Shown here one piece after another: positions 49,973-60,493 of a DNA stretch of 64,000 nt. A model generated the notes under the pieces. That model made no database searches. It was not told where the DNA came from and saw only the letters and a program-made list of their open reading frames with translations. Source of the stretch: Clostridiales bacterium (GTDB taxonomy: Bacteria; Bacillota; Clostridia; Oscillospirales; Acutalibacteraceae); NCBI GenBank assembly GCA_012839345.1, contig DUNN01000003.1:62001-126000 (forward strand), in the 5' to 3' direction. Numbering within the stretch: position 1 is the first letter of the stretch; every line of letters starts with the position of its first letter. The position numbers and the translations under genes are program-made.

Positions 49973-50004
49973 AAAGGCGGAGCGTTTTAACGCCCCGCCT
50001 TTTT
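49973..50004 (+). terminator. Intrinsic terminator
   Basis: AAAGGCGGAGCGTTTTAACGCCCCGCCTTTTTT. Confidence 0.85.
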
Positions 50005-50168
50005 TCTTGTTCTAAGTTCTTCCATGCCGGTTGATTATGGGCGTATGGAGTTTGCTATACTATCCATCGGGGTAATTACGGATTAGTTGCCGGCTCCCGG
50101 TTTGCCTCTGTTGGACCGGCGTGGACTTATAAAGATTCAAAAAATTAAGGAAACATCGGTGAGGTTTT

Positions 50169-50912
50169 ATGCTGCTGCCTGGGGAACATTTCGAACCACT
50201 TTCCCGCGAATGCTCTGTGATTGTGTCGGAGCACCATCGCTTTAATACAGATACCATTCTGCTGGCGCAGTTTTCCATGCCGCGTAAGGGGGAAATCTGC
50301 GCCGATTTCGGTACGGGCTGTGGTACCATTCCCCTGATTTGGTGCGCCCGTTCCAGTCCAAAGCGGGTGTATGCGGTGGAACTGCAGGAGGACGCCTGTG
50401 GTATGGCGCGCCGTTCCGTAGAACAAAACGGGTGGGAAGAACGCATTACCGTCGTGTGCGGTGACATCACGTCTTTGCCCAAAACAAAATCAGTGCCGCA
50501 CGGCCTGGACCAAATTGCCTGCAATCCTCCTTACAAGCCGATGGGCACCGGTGTGCGCAATCCGCACGAGGGGAAAAGCATTGCCCGGCACGAGGTGGCC
50601 TGCAGCTTTGCGGAGATTGCGGCGTCTGCCGCCGCGTTGCTGCGGTGGGGCGGGCGGTTCTGCTTCTGCCTTCGCCCGGAACGATTGTGTGACGCCATGG
50701 TAACGCTTCGCAGCGCCGGGCTGGAGCCGAAGCGGCTGCGCTTTGTGCAGCAGCGGGCGGGCAAAGCCCCGTTCCTATTTTTAATGCAGGCTAACCGCGG
50801 CGGCAAGCCGGGCCTGCAAACGGAGCCGGTGCTGCTGGTGGAAAACAGCAACGGAGGATTTTCAAGCGAAATGATGGAAATTTACGGAGATTACGGGGAG
50901 GGACATAAATGA
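50169..50912 (+). CDS. tRNA1(Val) (adenine(37)-N6)-methyltransferase-like
   Basis: ADFGTGCGTIPLIWCAR SAM motif; IACNPPYKPMGTGVRNPHEGKSIARHE NPPY motif. Confidence 0.88.
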   Translation: MLLPGEHFEPLSRECSVIVSEHHRFNTDTILLAQFSMPRKGEICADFGTGCGTIPLIWCARSSPKRVYAVELQEDACGMARRSVEQNGWEERITVVCGDITSLPKTKSVPHGLDQIACNPPYKPMGTGVRNPHEGKSIARHEVACSFAEIAASAAALLRWGGRFCFCLRPERLCDAMVTLRSAGLEPKRLRFVQQRAGKAPFLFLMQANRGGKPGLQTEPVLLVENSNGGFSSEMMEIYGDYGEGHK

Positions 50913-51757
50913 CGGGGAAGCTGTATGTGGTCGGCACGCCGATCGGGAACCTGTCGGACTTGTCGCCGCGCGCGGTTCAGACCCTGCGGGAAGTGGATTT
51001 TATCGCCGCAGAGGACACGCGCGTCACGCTGAAGCTATTGAACCACTTCGAGATAAAAAAACCGATGGTCAGCTATTTTGAACATAATAAATATGAGCGG
51101 GGCGACATCATCTGTGACCGCATAGAGGCGGGGGAAACCTGCGCACTGGTGACGGACGCAGGGATGCCCGCCATTTCGGACCCGGGAGAGCTGTTGGTCA
51201 AACAGTGTGCCCAGCGGGGGATTCCCGTTTTGGCGGTGCCGGGGCCAAGTGCGGTAATTACGGCGCTTGCAGTATCCGGGCTGCCCACAGGCCGGTTTAC
51301 GTTCGAAGGCTTTTTGAGCGTAAACAAAAAAAGCCGGCGCGAGCATCTGGAAGCGGTGCGGGAGGAGCGCCGCACGATGGTTTTTTACGAAGCGCCGCAT
51401 AAGCTGGCCGACACACTGGCGGACATGCTTGCCGCCTGGGGTGACCGGAAAATTGCGTTGGTGCGCGAACTCACCAAGGTGCATGAAGAGGTGATTCGCA
51501 CTACGCTGGCCGAAGCAGCAGCACGCTATGCGGACGGGGGAGCCAAAGGCGAATTCGTTTTGGTAATTGAGGGCGCATCCGCGCCGGAAAAAACGGAGTA
51601 TTCCCTGGAAGAAGCGGTGGAGTTGGCGCGCGGGTTCGCGCGGGATGGCCTTTCGGCGTCGGAGGCAGCGAAACGGGCCGCGGCGGAAACTCGATTGAAA
51701 AAAGGGGAAATCTACCGCGCGCTCCAAAGCGAAGCCCTAGCATCCGATGAGAATTAA
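50909..51757 (+). CDS. rsmI: 16S rRNA (cytidine(1402)-2'-O)-methyltransferase
   Basis: KLYVVGTPIGNLSDLSPRAVQTLREVDFIAAEDTRVTLKLLNHF; VPGPSAVITALAVSGLPTGRFTFEGFL. Confidence 0.96.
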   Translation: MTGKLYVVGTPIGNLSDLSPRAVQTLREVDFIAAEDTRVTLKLLNHFEIKKPMVSYFEHNKYERGDIICDRIEAGETCALVTDAGMPAISDPGELLVKQCAQRGIPVLAVPGPSAVITALAVSGLPTGRFTFEGFLSVNKKSRREHLEAVREERRTMVFYEAPHKLADTLADMLAAWGDRKIALVRELTKVHEEVIRTTLAEAAARYADGGAKGEFVLVIEGASAPEKTEYSLEEAVELARGFARDGLSASEAAKRAAAETRLKKGEIYRALQSEALASDEN

Positions 51758-51803
51758 AACAGCCCGCGCACCCGTTTTCGGGTGCGCGGGCTGTTGCTGT
51801 TTT
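51758..51803 (+). terminator. Intrinsic terminator (17-bp perfect stem)
   Basis: AACAGCCCGCGCACCCG-TTTT-CGGGTGCGCGGGCTGTT then GCTGTTTT. Confidence 0.85.
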
Positions 51804-51887
51804 CTCCGCAGGCTTTAGCCATGCTTGTTTTAAAAGAGGGGCGGCGGCAAACGCCGTGGGAGTGGCCGCATTGACAAACAGACCCTT

Positions 51888-52145
51888 TCACTTTAGAAGA
51901 ATGCGGGTTTCCCCGGGGTTTAGACTGACCAGTTTTGCAGAAATGCGCGGGTGTTTTAGGCTGAACCGAACCATATCCCGCAGGGTCTGACCGTTATGGT
52001 AACCGTGAATGACACGGATTTCCGTAATTTCCTTTCCTGCGCGGGACAACAGGCGTTCCAACGCCCGCTTTGCCTCTGCGGAGGTCATTCCATGAATATC
52101 CACCTCAATGACCGTACCGATTTTTGTTTCCAGCACAGCGCTCAT
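51888..52145 (-). CDS. Smr domain protein (MutS2 C-terminal-like), 85 aa
   Basis: VIEVDIHGMTSAEAKRALERLLSRAGKEITEIRVIHGYHNGQTLRDMVR; start MSAVLETK at 52145 after AGGAAAGG. Confidence 0.88.
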   Translation of the reverse strand: MSAVLETKIGTVIEVDIHGMTSAEAKRALERLLSRAGKEITEIRVIHGYHNGQTLRDMVRFSLKHPRISAKLVSLNPGETRILLK

Positions 52146-52480
52146 CGTCCTTTCCTGACCGGAAGCTGTGTTTCGTTCTGCGGCAGCGCTACATTCTTTG
52201 ATTTTATTATACATCAAATTGCGATCAAACTGTGAACAATCCGTAAAACGGGATGAAAAGTAGGTTCCGTTATGTTATAATAAGGAAGTTGGCATAGGCC
52301 GTTGTTCCGTTCGAAAATTGCTGTAACGTTTCGGACCGCACAGGTCATTCGGTGCATCGGCGGCTGATGTTCTATTCAAAAGCATAATTTGGCGCACAAT
52401 GCCTTGCCCACCCCGGCGGCGTGGTTTTACGGCATGGCGCTTCTTTTATCGGATCATAAAAGCCCCAGGGAGGGATTTTG

Positions 52481-53656
52481 ATGAAGGTTGTGGATTTACG
52501 GAATATTTTTGCAAACTGCAATGATACGCTGATTGAGGTCAACGATCATTTTATTTATTATGCAGAAGAAAAGCAGGAGGAAGGGCACAACAATCTTTTT
52601 TTGCTGGAATACAATCGGGACACCCAGCGGGAGCGCATTTTATCCACCTATTTTTTAAATAACCCAACCTTTGTCCAACATTATTTCAGCTTTCCGGATG
52701 ACATTATCATTTTGCTGGAATCCGGTGGAAGCGAGGCGTGGATTCTGCGGGTGGACAAGCACACTGGGGAAGAAAAAAATCTGGTGCGCCTGGGCCTGGT
52801 GGGGGAGTGCTCCGACTGCGCGGCACTGGACGAAAGCCACCTGATTCTTTATACAAGGGAAAACGAAAAGCATACACGCTTGTTCCGGGAATACAAGAAA
52901 CGCACGGGCTGTTCCAAAATGGCCTACCTTTATGACCTGAACGACGAAACCTACTTTTTTATTCATGACCCCCGCGTCTGCATGGCAGACAGCAGCGGGC
53001 TGATTGGATATGAATCGGAGGGGGAAAAGCAACTTTTGATGCTTCAGCCCCACGGAACCGAGGCAGAAAAAGAGAAATACTACCATGACCGGCGCTGGGT
53101 GGGGGACAGCATCTGCGACCGCGTGTGGCTTTGCCCGCTGTTTGACTTTATTGTTTCGGTCAAATCGGGCGAGGAACGCGCACCGTTTGAACTTTTACTA
53201 AGCGCCGACACCGAAGGGCTGGTGCGGTATGCCGGCATGGATGAGGAAAACCTTTATTTCCGCGCTCGGTACTTTCCGGCAAACGACCAGCGGCTCTGCG
53301 CTGTACATAAGCAGTCCGGCAAAAAATGCGTGGTGGCTGAACTGAATTTGGGCCAGGGGGAGCGTCCGGCTTCGTTTTGCATTGACATGGAAACGGGCCA
53401 CGCCTACCGCATCCGTGAAGCAGAGGATACCTGGGAGGTGGATGGCGTGCTGAATTCCGTTGTGCACGCCTCATACAGCAAAGAACTGGGTGAGTTTACC
53501 GCCTGTGTGGACGACCGCTTCATCATTGCCCGCTATGTGCTTGCCGACGACACGGATTCGTTTGAGTTCAACTCTATTTACGATGTGCAGACGGGCGAAC
53601 AGAAAAGCTTTGAATGCCGCTGCATGGTAAAAGGGAGCACAGTCGTGCTCTATTGA
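52481..53656 (+). CDS. Hypothetical protein (beta-propeller-like repeats)
   Basis: 391 aa; NDHFIYYAEEKQEEGHNNLFLLEYNRDTQ...; no recognised catalytic motif. Confidence 0.6.
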   Translation: MKVVDLRNIFANCNDTLIEVNDHFIYYAEEKQEEGHNNLFLLEYNRDTQRERILSTYFLNNPTFVQHYFSFPDDIIILLESGGSEAWILRVDKHTGEEKNLVRLGLVGECSDCAALDESHLILYTRENEKHTRLFREYKKRTGCSKMAYLYDLNDETYFFIHDPRVCMADSSGLIGYESEGEKQLLMLQPHGTEAEKEKYYHDRRWVGDSICDRVWLCPLFDFIVSVKSGEERAPFELLLSADTEGLVRYAGMDEENLYFRARYFPANDQRLCAVHKQSGKKCVVAELNLGQGERPASFCIDMETGHAYRIREAEDTWEVDGVLNSVVHASYSKELGEFTACVDDRFIIARYVLADDTDSFEFNSIYDVQTGEQKSFECRCMVKGSTVVLY

Positions 53657-53705
53657 ATCCCACAGTAAAATCAGCTGCATATACTGTGGACTGAAAAATA
53701 CAGAA

Positions 53706-53738
53706 AAAACACCTCCCGCCAATGGCGGGAGGTGTTTT
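53706..53738. terminator. Bidirectional intrinsic terminator
   Basis: AAAACACCTCCCGCC-AAT-GGCGGGAGGTGTTTT between convergent genes. Confidence 0.85.
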
Positions 53739-53753
53739 GCTGTTTGAAATCAT

Positions 53754-54899
53754 TTATTTGCTGGATGCGGTCGAAGAAGCAGCCGCGGCGGAGGAAGAAG
53801 ATGCACTGGAGGATGCTGCCGCAGAAGAGGCCGCTGGAGCCGCAGTGGAAGAGGTCGGGGTGACGAACATCGAAGGTTTATAGGAATCAATTGCAGACTG
53901 GTTAACCTTTGCCTTGTTGTACTCCTTTGCTTCCTTTTCGATGGCGTCCGTGAATTCCTTTATTTTCATGGAGGACAGTATGGAATTGCGGTTGTCGCCG
54001 GAAAGATACTCGGAAGTCTTCTTGGTAATATCGCCTTTTGAAACCAGAATGTATACGCCGGAGGAGGTCAATTCCGCCGCCTTGGTTTCTCCGTTTTTCA
54101 GGGAAGTAAGGACTGTTTTGAAATCTGCCGGGAAACTGCTGCTGTCATTGAGTATCATGGTGGCGGTGTGCAGCTGCTCATCTGTCTGTTTCGAACTGGT
54201 CTTGTAGGAGTCGGCCGCCTGCTGCATGGTCATTTTGCCGGAATTGATGTCGGAGGCGTAGCCTTCAAACTCCTTCTTCAGGGCGGCCTTTTCTGCGTCG
54301 GTCAACTCGGCGTAGCCGCTGTTGGAATCCGCTTTGTACAGCGGAGCTACTACGTAGGAAAAGTCGGTGTAATTCGATTCAAAATAGGATTTCAGGTCGG
54401 CGTCCGAAACTTCTTTTTTGCCGCCCTTCCCATAAAGTGCGTAAAACACCTTTTCGAATTTGGCGTAAAATTCGGGGCCGGCGATGCGGTAGGAGTTTTT
54501 GGAAATTCCGTATTGTTCCAGCGTAGAGCTGTACTGGCTCCACTGGGATTCAGCAGAGTCGGAGACGTTTTTGGTTTCCGCATCCGTCAAGGTAAGGTTA
54601 AGTTCCTTCATCTTGTCGTTGATGACAAACAACTCTTTGATGTAGGTCAGTGCTTTGTCTTTAATCCAGGCTTCGGCGCTCTGGTTGTCGATGGTTTGCT
54701 CCAACACCGGCTTGGAGATGTCCTTAACCGAGTAACTCGCGGTTTGATACGCGGTGTTCAGGTAGTAAATATAGGTGCCGATGGGGGCGGTAAACGAATC
54801 GGTTTTCATCGCCCAGCTTTTGTCGCCGGAGCAGCCCGCAGCGCCGGCCAGCATAGCAACGGCAAGCAGAGATGCGACCGCTTTTTTCATAAATTTCAT
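53754..54899 (-). CDS. SurA/PrsA-like foldase lipoprotein
   Basis: MKFMKKAVASLLAVAMLAGAAGCSGDK lipobox; SurA_N-like helical region; Ser/Ala-rich C-terminus. Confidence 0.7.
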   Translation of the reverse strand: MKFMKKAVASLLAVAMLAGAAGCSGDKSWAMKTDSFTAPIGTYIYYLNTAYQTASYSVKDISKPVLEQTIDNQSAEAWIKDKALTYIKELFVINDKMKELNLTLTDAETKNVSDSAESQWSQYSSTLEQYGISKNSYRIAGPEFYAKFEKVFYALYGKGGKKEVSDADLKSYFESNYTDFSYVVAPLYKADSNSGYAELTDAEKAALKKEFEGYASDINSGKMTMQQAADSYKTSSKQTDEQLHTATMILNDSSSFPADFKTVLTSLKNGETKAAELTSSGVYILVSKGDITKKTSEYLSGDNRNSILSSMKIKEFTDAIEKEAKEYNKAKVNQSAIDSYKPSMFVTPTSSTAAPAASSAAASSSASSSSAAAASSTASSK

Positions 54900-55046
54900 T
54901 GTTAAGGTCATCCTTTCACAGAGCGTTCAAACCCTGTTTTTTTCAAACTTTGTACTCCAAAATATTTTGTTATGTGGAAATTATACTCTTTAAATATAAT
55001 TTTGTCCATCGTTCCGGAATTTTCGTTTGGAATTTTTTAACCTTCG

Positions 55047-58000
55047 TCAATCTTTTTTGTTCGTGGTTTCTAGTCCAGCAGATCCCCCGGCTGTGCTGTG
55101 AATGATGTTCAGAACCTCGGTCAAGGTATCCAGCGGGGTTGCACCGGGATGAATTTTTACGCTGATGTACGGTTTGGCACCGGCGTTGACCATGACGCGC
55201 GAGCGCATGGCGCCAATCAACTCGCTGACCTGTTTCATGTCGATCTCGTTCTTATAAAGGAACAGGGTGTCGCCGTTCTGCTTGATTTCATAAATGCCAA
55301 GCGAGGAGGCAAGGTTGCGCAGCAGGGCGATTTCGATTAGGCCGTTTACGCTTTCGGGCGGCTCCCCGAAGCGGTCAATCAGTTCGTCCGTTACGTCGAG
55401 CGCGTCCTCGCGGGTGCGGATGTCCGCAATGCGGCGGTAAATTTCAAGCCGCTGATTGAGGTTGGAAATGTAGTTTTCCGGAATATGCGCCTGTACCTGC
55501 ATGTCGACCAGGCATTCCGAATCGTATTGGGGTGGATTTTCGCCCTTTTCCCGGCTGATGGCCTCGCTGAGCAAGTGAAGGTACATATCGTAGCCGACGG
55601 CTTCCATGTGCCCGTGCTGCTCCCCGCCCAGAATATTGCCGGCGCCGCGGATTTCCAAGTCGCGCATTGCAATTTTAAAACCGGAGCCGAATTCTGTGAA
55701 TTCGCGGATAGCGGAAAGGCGTTTCTGGGCCACTTCGGAAAGAACCTTGTCACGCGTAAAGGTTAGGTAGGCGTACGCACGCCGGTTGGAACGACCTACA
55801 CGCCCACGAATCTGGTGCAGCTGGGAAAGACCCATGTGGTCCGCATTTTCAATAATGAGCGTGTTGGCGTTCGGCACGTCCACGCCGGTTTCAATAATGG
55901 TAGTGCAGACCAGAACGTCGATTTCATGCTCGATGAGGCGGCGCCACACTTCGGAAAGTTCCTGTTCGCTCATTTTGCCATGGCCGAAGCCTACGCGCGC
56001 TTCTGGAATGTCTGCCTGAATTCTGGAAGCGACGCGCTCAATGCTGGCCACATCGTTGTGCAGGTAATACACCTGCCCGCCTCGGCGCAGTTCGCGTCGG
56101 ATGGCTTCGTTAATTAGCCCCTGGTCGTGTTCCAGCACATAGGTCTGCACTGGGTGGCGGTCATGCGGTGCTTCGTCGATGACGCTCATGTCGCGGATAC
56201 CGGAAAGCGCCATATTCAGGGTGCGGGGAATCGGGGTAGCGGAAAGCGTAAGGATGTCCACATTTTTGCAAAGATCTTTCAGACGTTCCTTCTGGGCAAC
56301 GCCGAAGCGCTGTTCCTCGTCGATGATGACAAGACCGAGGTCGCGGAATTTCACGTCCTTGGAAATCAGGCGGTGGGTACCGATAATCATGTCGATTTCC
56401 CCACGCTTTAAGCGGCGCAGAATTTCCTCCTGCTGCTTGGGCGTGCGGAAACGGGAAAGCAGTTCAATCCGCAGGGGAAAGCCCTCCATGCGTTTGGTGA
56501 CAGTTTGGTAATGCTGCCAGGCCAGAATCGTGGTGGGCACCAGCATGGCACACTGCTTGCCGTCCGTCATGCATTTGAACGCGGCGCGCAGGGCGACCTC
56601 GGTCTTGCCGAAGCCAACGTCCCCACACAGCAGACGGTCCATGGGGGCCTGGCGTTCCATATCGCTCTTAATTTCCTCAATGCAGCGGAGCTGGTCTTCA
56701 GTTTCTTCAAATTCAAAATGGGATTCAAAATCACGCTGCCATTCGTTGTCAGGCGGGAAGGCATGGCCCACCGCCTGCATCCGTTCGGCGTACAGCTTGA
56801 TGAGCTCCTTTGCCATGTCTTTGACGGCAGCGCGCACACGTGCTTTGGCCTTCTGCCATTCTGTTCCGCCAAGCCGGTTCAGCTTGACCGTGGAATCTTC
56901 GCGCGGGCCGATGTATTTGGACACCATGTCCAGCTGTGTAACGGGGACGTACAGGGTATCCTTTTTGGCGTAGCGCAGCTTGATGTAATCTTTGACGATG
57001 CCCTGCATTTCCAGCTTGTGAATTCCTTCGAACACGCCGATGCCGTGGGTGGCGTGTACCACGTAATCGCCAGGGGCAAGGTCCGCAAGGCTGTAAATTT
57101 CCTGGCTGTTCTTGCTGCGCTTGGCTTTTTTGGGCTTCATGCCGGCCAGCCGGCCATGGGTAATCAGGCCGAAAAACGCACCGGGATATTCCAGCCCAGC
57201 GGAAAGGGCGCCGGGCGCGACCACAACGGAACCGCGCTCTACGGTTTCCGGGTGTTCCACATAGGTTGCGGGAATGCCCTGTGCCCGCAGATCTGCGGCA
57301 ACGGTCTGGGCGCTCCGCTCGGTGCCGGCCAGTACAACACAGCCCCATTTGTTGAACAGCATGGCCTGCAAATCTTCTGTAAGAAGCTGCATGCTTCCGC
57401 CCCACACGGAAAGCTGGCGCACGGTAAAGTTAATCAGCGTCTGCACCGGGGTGTCATAGCTGCCGCGCACAAACGTGTCCATAAAAATGGTGCGGGAATG
57501 CGCCATCCGGTCGACGGCAGCCGTCCAGTCCTCGCTGTATTGGTCCAACCCGCGGCAGAGCGTTCCGTCTGCCAAATAGTCTTTCAGGTCTTCGCTCCAC
57601 TGCCAGAGCGTGCCGCGCATCCGTTCCTTGGATTTCGCTGGCTCGCTGACGAACAGGAGCGTGTCGGGATCCATATAGTCGAACAGCGTGGCGGTGCTGC
57701 TGTACAGCATGGTGATGTATTTGTCCGCACAGTCCAGATGCAGGCCGTTTTCCAGCTTTTCTGCCTGTGCCGCCAGCACAGCTTTCGCGGCGGGAGCGGT
57801 TTTACCGCGCAGGGTGGAGGCGTGTTTGGTGATTTTCTGCGCGAGCAGCGCGGGATTGTCAATCAGCACCTCAACCGAGGGGGTCAGGGTGATGTGGTCG
57901 ATGGATTCGGTGCGGCGCTGAGTTTCCAAATCGAACAGGGAAATCGTGTCGATTTCATCGCCCCAGAATTCAATGCGGGCAGGGGAGGCGGCGTCCGGCG

Positions 58001-58547
58001 TGAAAATATCCAGAATGCCTCCGCGCTGGGAGTACTGGCCGGTGCCGTCAATCTGAACGGCGCGTTCGTAGCCGCAGGCGGTCAGCTCGTCCAGAACTTG
58101 CTGCATGGTGATGTTATCCCCGGTTTTCAGGGTAAACGTGCGGCGTTTCAGCTCGTCCGGCGGAATCGTATATTGCAGCGCGGCGTCCATACAGCACACA
58201 ACGGCGTCGCACAGGCCGCTCTGAATGCGCTCCAGTACCTGAAGGCGCTGATGCTCGTATTCGTGGCTGCTAGAGGCCGTATCGCGGAAATTAAAATCAC
58301 GTACGGGGTAAATCAGGGGATGCATCCCCATGGCAGAAAGGTCTTCGCACAGGCGGGAGGCTTCGCTTTCTTCCCCGGCAACGACAAAAGCCCTGCAGCC
58401 TCGTTTGGCGCAGAGCGAATAAATCAGATTGGCTTTGTGAATTCCGGACAGCCCGGTAACTCCGGCCGGAAGTGAGCCGCTTTCAACCGCCGCCTCCAGA
58501 CTTTTAAATTCCGGAAGTCTGCTGACGGCGCTGGTGAGAAATTTCAT
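55047..58547 (-). CDS. mfd: Transcription-repair coupling factor
   Basis: ~1166 aa; VGFGKTEVALRAAFKCMTDGKQCAMLVPTTILAWQHY, IIDEEQRFGVAQKERLK, LSATPIPRTLNMALSGIRDMSVI. Confidence 0.98.
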   Translation of the reverse strand: MKFLTSAVSRLPEFKSLEAAVESGSLPAGVTGLSGIHKANLIYSLCAKRGCRAFVVAGEESEASRLCEDLSAMGMHPLIYPVRDFNFRDTASSSHEYEHQRLQVLERIQSGLCDAVVCCMDAALQYTIPPDELKRRTFTLKTGDNITMQQVLDELTACGYERAVQIDGTGQYSQRGGILDIFTPDAASPARIEFWGDEIDTISLFDLETQRRTESIDHITLTPSVEVLIDNPALLAQKITKHASTLRGKTAPAAKAVLAAQAEKLENGLHLDCADKYITMLYSSTATLFDYMDPDTLLFVSEPAKSKERMRGTLWQWSEDLKDYLADGTLCRGLDQYSEDWTAAVDRMAHSRTIFMDTFVRGSYDTPVQTLINFTVRQLSVWGGSMQLLTEDLQAMLFNKWGCVVLAGTERSAQTVAADLRAQGIPATYVEHPETVERGSVVVAPGALSAGLEYPGAFFGLITHGRLAGMKPKKAKRSKNSQEIYSLADLAPGDYVVHATHGIGVFEGIHKLEMQGIVKDYIKLRYAKKDTLYVPVTQLDMVSKYIGPREDSTVKLNRLGGTEWQKAKARVRAAVKDMAKELIKLYAERMQAVGHAFPPDNEWQRDFESHFEFEETEDQLRCIEEIKSDMERQAPMDRLLCGDVGFGKTEVALRAAFKCMTDGKQCAMLVPTTILAWQHYQTVTKRMEGFPLRIELLSRFRTPKQQEEILRRLKRGEIDMIIGTHRLISKDVKFRDLGLVIIDEEQRFGVAQKERLKDLCKNVDILTLSATPIPRTLNMALSGIRDMSVIDEAPHDRHPVQTYVLEHDQGLINEAIRRELRRGGQVYYLHNDVASIERVASRIQADIPEARVGFGHGKMSEQELSEVWRRLIEHEIDVLVCTTIIETGVDVPNANTLIIENADHMGLSQLHQIRGRVGRSNRRAYAYLTFTRDKVLSEVAQKRLSAIREFTEFGSGFKIAMRDLEIRGAGNILGGEQHGHMEAVGYDMYLHLLSEAISREKGENPPQYDSECLVDMQVQAHIPENYISNLNQRLEIYRRIADIRTREDALDVTDELIDRFGEPPESVNGLIEIALLRNLASSLGIYEIKQNGDTLFLYKNEIDMKQVSELIGAMRSRVMVNAGAKPYISVKIHPGATPLDTLTEVLNIIHSTAGGSAGLETTNKKD

Positions 58548-58686
58548 GATGTACTCCATATCCAGTCAGTGGACAATGAACCGTGAAACCTAGGCGGGAA
58601 ACCGCCGGAGCGGCGCTTCGCGCGCTAATTCAAACAGCCATCGACGTTCCCGAATGTGGTTCATTGCTTTATTATATGCGGAAAAA

Positions 58687-59316
58687 TCAGGAATTATATT
58701 GGTTCATGGCTTCGGCGGCACGGCCCTGCACCATCAGCTCAACGGAAGCGCACGCATGCTCAATAGCTTCGTTCAGCAGCTTGAGTTCCTGCGGGGTGAA
58801 CTTTGAAAGCACCCAGTCCGCCAGGTCCCATTCCGGGCTTGGCTTGGCGCCGGTGCCGAGCTTAATGCGGGGGAACTTATCCGAACCGCTCAGGTAGATG
58901 ATGTTTTTCATACCATTTTGCCCGCCGTCGCTGCCTTTCAGGCGAATTCTCATACGGCCGGGCGGCAGAGAGATATCGTCGTACAGAATGATGGTTTTTT
59001 CAGGGGGGAGTTTGTAAAAGCTCATGGCTTCCGTAATGCTCTGCCCACTCAAGTTCATATAGGTAGAAGGTTTGAGCAGCAGCACCTTTTTTCCGCCGAT
59101 GGAGGCGAACCCGCACAGCCCCTTGAACTTGATGCGATCAACGGACGCGCCCGCCTGTTCTGCAATGTAATCCAGCGCCATAAATCCGGCGTTGTGGCGG
59201 GTGCCTTCGTATTTGCTGCCGGGATTGCCCAAACCGGCAACGATATATTCCACCGGGCCGGACGGTTCGGTGGAAAAAGACTTTGCGGAAGATTTTGAAA
59301 ATAGATTCTTTAACAT
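58687..59316 (-). CDS. pth: Aminoacyl-tRNA hydrolase
   Basis: YIVAGLGNPGSKYEGTRHNAGFMALDYIAEQAG; LLLKPSTYMNLSGQSI; GSDGGQNGMKNIIYL. Confidence 0.97.
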   Translation of the reverse strand: MLKNLFSKSSAKSFSTEPSGPVEYIVAGLGNPGSKYEGTRHNAGFMALDYIAEQAGASVDRIKFKGLCGFASIGGKKVLLLKPSTYMNLSGQSITEAMSFYKLPPEKTIILYDDISLPPGRMRIRLKGSDGGQNGMKNIIYLSGSDKFPRIKLGTGAKPSPEWDLADWVLSKFTPQELKLLNEAIEHACASVELMVQGRAAEAMNQYNS

Positions 59317-59475
59317 AAAAGGACTCCAAACTCAGCGTTCTGTTAACAAGTCCGTAGTATCCTGCTGACAGGACCGGAAAAATTCGGCCTTCTGCGAAAA
59401 ACACGGAAGGCCGGGTAAAGGAATAAGGCGGGACAGCAGCCTGCCCCACCCATTCCGATTAAATTAAACTGTGAA

Positions 59476-60432
59476 TCAGACAAACATGGGGGAAACCGGT
59501 TTGTCTTCGTAAATGCGCTCAATCGCTTCTGCAAACACCGGAGCGACCGGCAGCACAGTGATGTTCGGAAGAGCCTTTTCTTCCGGCAGCGGAACGGTGT
59601 CGAGCAGCACCACTTCCTTGAGGGGGCTTGCTTTAATACGGTCGATGGCCGGGCCGGAAAGAACCGCGTGCGTTACGCAGGCGTTGACTTCCTGAGCGCC
59701 CTTTTCCATAATGGCCGCCGCGGCGTTGCACAGGGTGCCGGCGGTGTCGATCATATCGTCGACCAGAATAACTTTCTTATTCTTTACGTCGCCGATGATG
59801 TTCATCACTTCACACACGTTGGCTTTCTGGCGACGCTTGTCCACAATGGCAAGCGGGCAGCCGATGCGTGCGGCAAAGTTGCGTGCACGGGTAACAGAGC
59901 CGAGGTCGGGGGACACAACCACGTAATCGTCCGTTTGGTCGCCGACTTTTTCTTTCAGATAGGAGGAAAGAAGCGGTGCACCGAGCAAATGATCCACGGG
60001 AATGTTGAAGAAACCCTGAATCTGCGGAGCATGAAGGTCCATCGTTAGCACACGGTCCGCTCCGGCGGTGGTGATCAGGTCGGCAACCAGCTTTGCACTG
60101 ATCGGGTCACGGGCCTTGGCCTTGCGGTCCTGCCGAGCGTAGCCGAAGTACGGCATAACAGCGGTGATGCGAGCCGCGGAAGCGCGCTTCATGGCATCGA
60201 TCATAATCAGAAGTTCCATCAAATTGTTGTTGACCGGCGCGCAGGTGGACTGAACAATAAAGCAGTCTGAGCCGCGAACGGATTCGAAGAGTGAAACTGA
60301 GATTTCACCATCACTGAAGGTGCCAACCTCGCTTTTGCCCATAGGCAACCCCAAACACTCCGCAATCTGTTTTGCTACGCGCTGATTGGAATTGGCAGCA
60401 AAAATCTTAATGTCTTTGCCGTGGAAATTCAT
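59476..60432 (-). CDS. prs: Ribose-phosphate pyrophosphokinase
   Basis: MNFHGKDIKIFAANSNQRVAKQIAECLGLP; VVSPDLGSVTRARNFAARIG; VILVDDMIDTAGTLCNAA. Confidence 0.97.
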   Translation of the reverse strand: MNFHGKDIKIFAANSNQRVAKQIAECLGLPMGKSEVGTFSDGEISVSLFESVRGSDCFIVQSTCAPVNNNLMELLIMIDAMKRASAARITAVMPYFGYARQDRKAKARDPISAKLVADLITTAGADRVLTMDLHAPQIQGFFNIPVDHLLGAPLLSSYLKEKVGDQTDDYVVVSPDLGSVTRARNFAARIGCPLAIVDKRRQKANVCEVMNIIGDVKNKKVILVDDMIDTAGTLCNAAAAIMEKGAQEVNACVTHAVLSGPAIDRIKASPLKEVVLLDTVPLPEEKALPNITVLPVAPVFAEAIERIYEDKPVSPMFV

Positions 60433-60493
60433 TTGCATATCCCCCTGTATTCTGTTTTCGGAATAATATAATCGAAATTGCGCGTACCGTTCC

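Noticed and set aside
56505-58475. 656-aa plus-strand ORF
   Set aside because: Antisense shadow of mfd; no recognisable domain.
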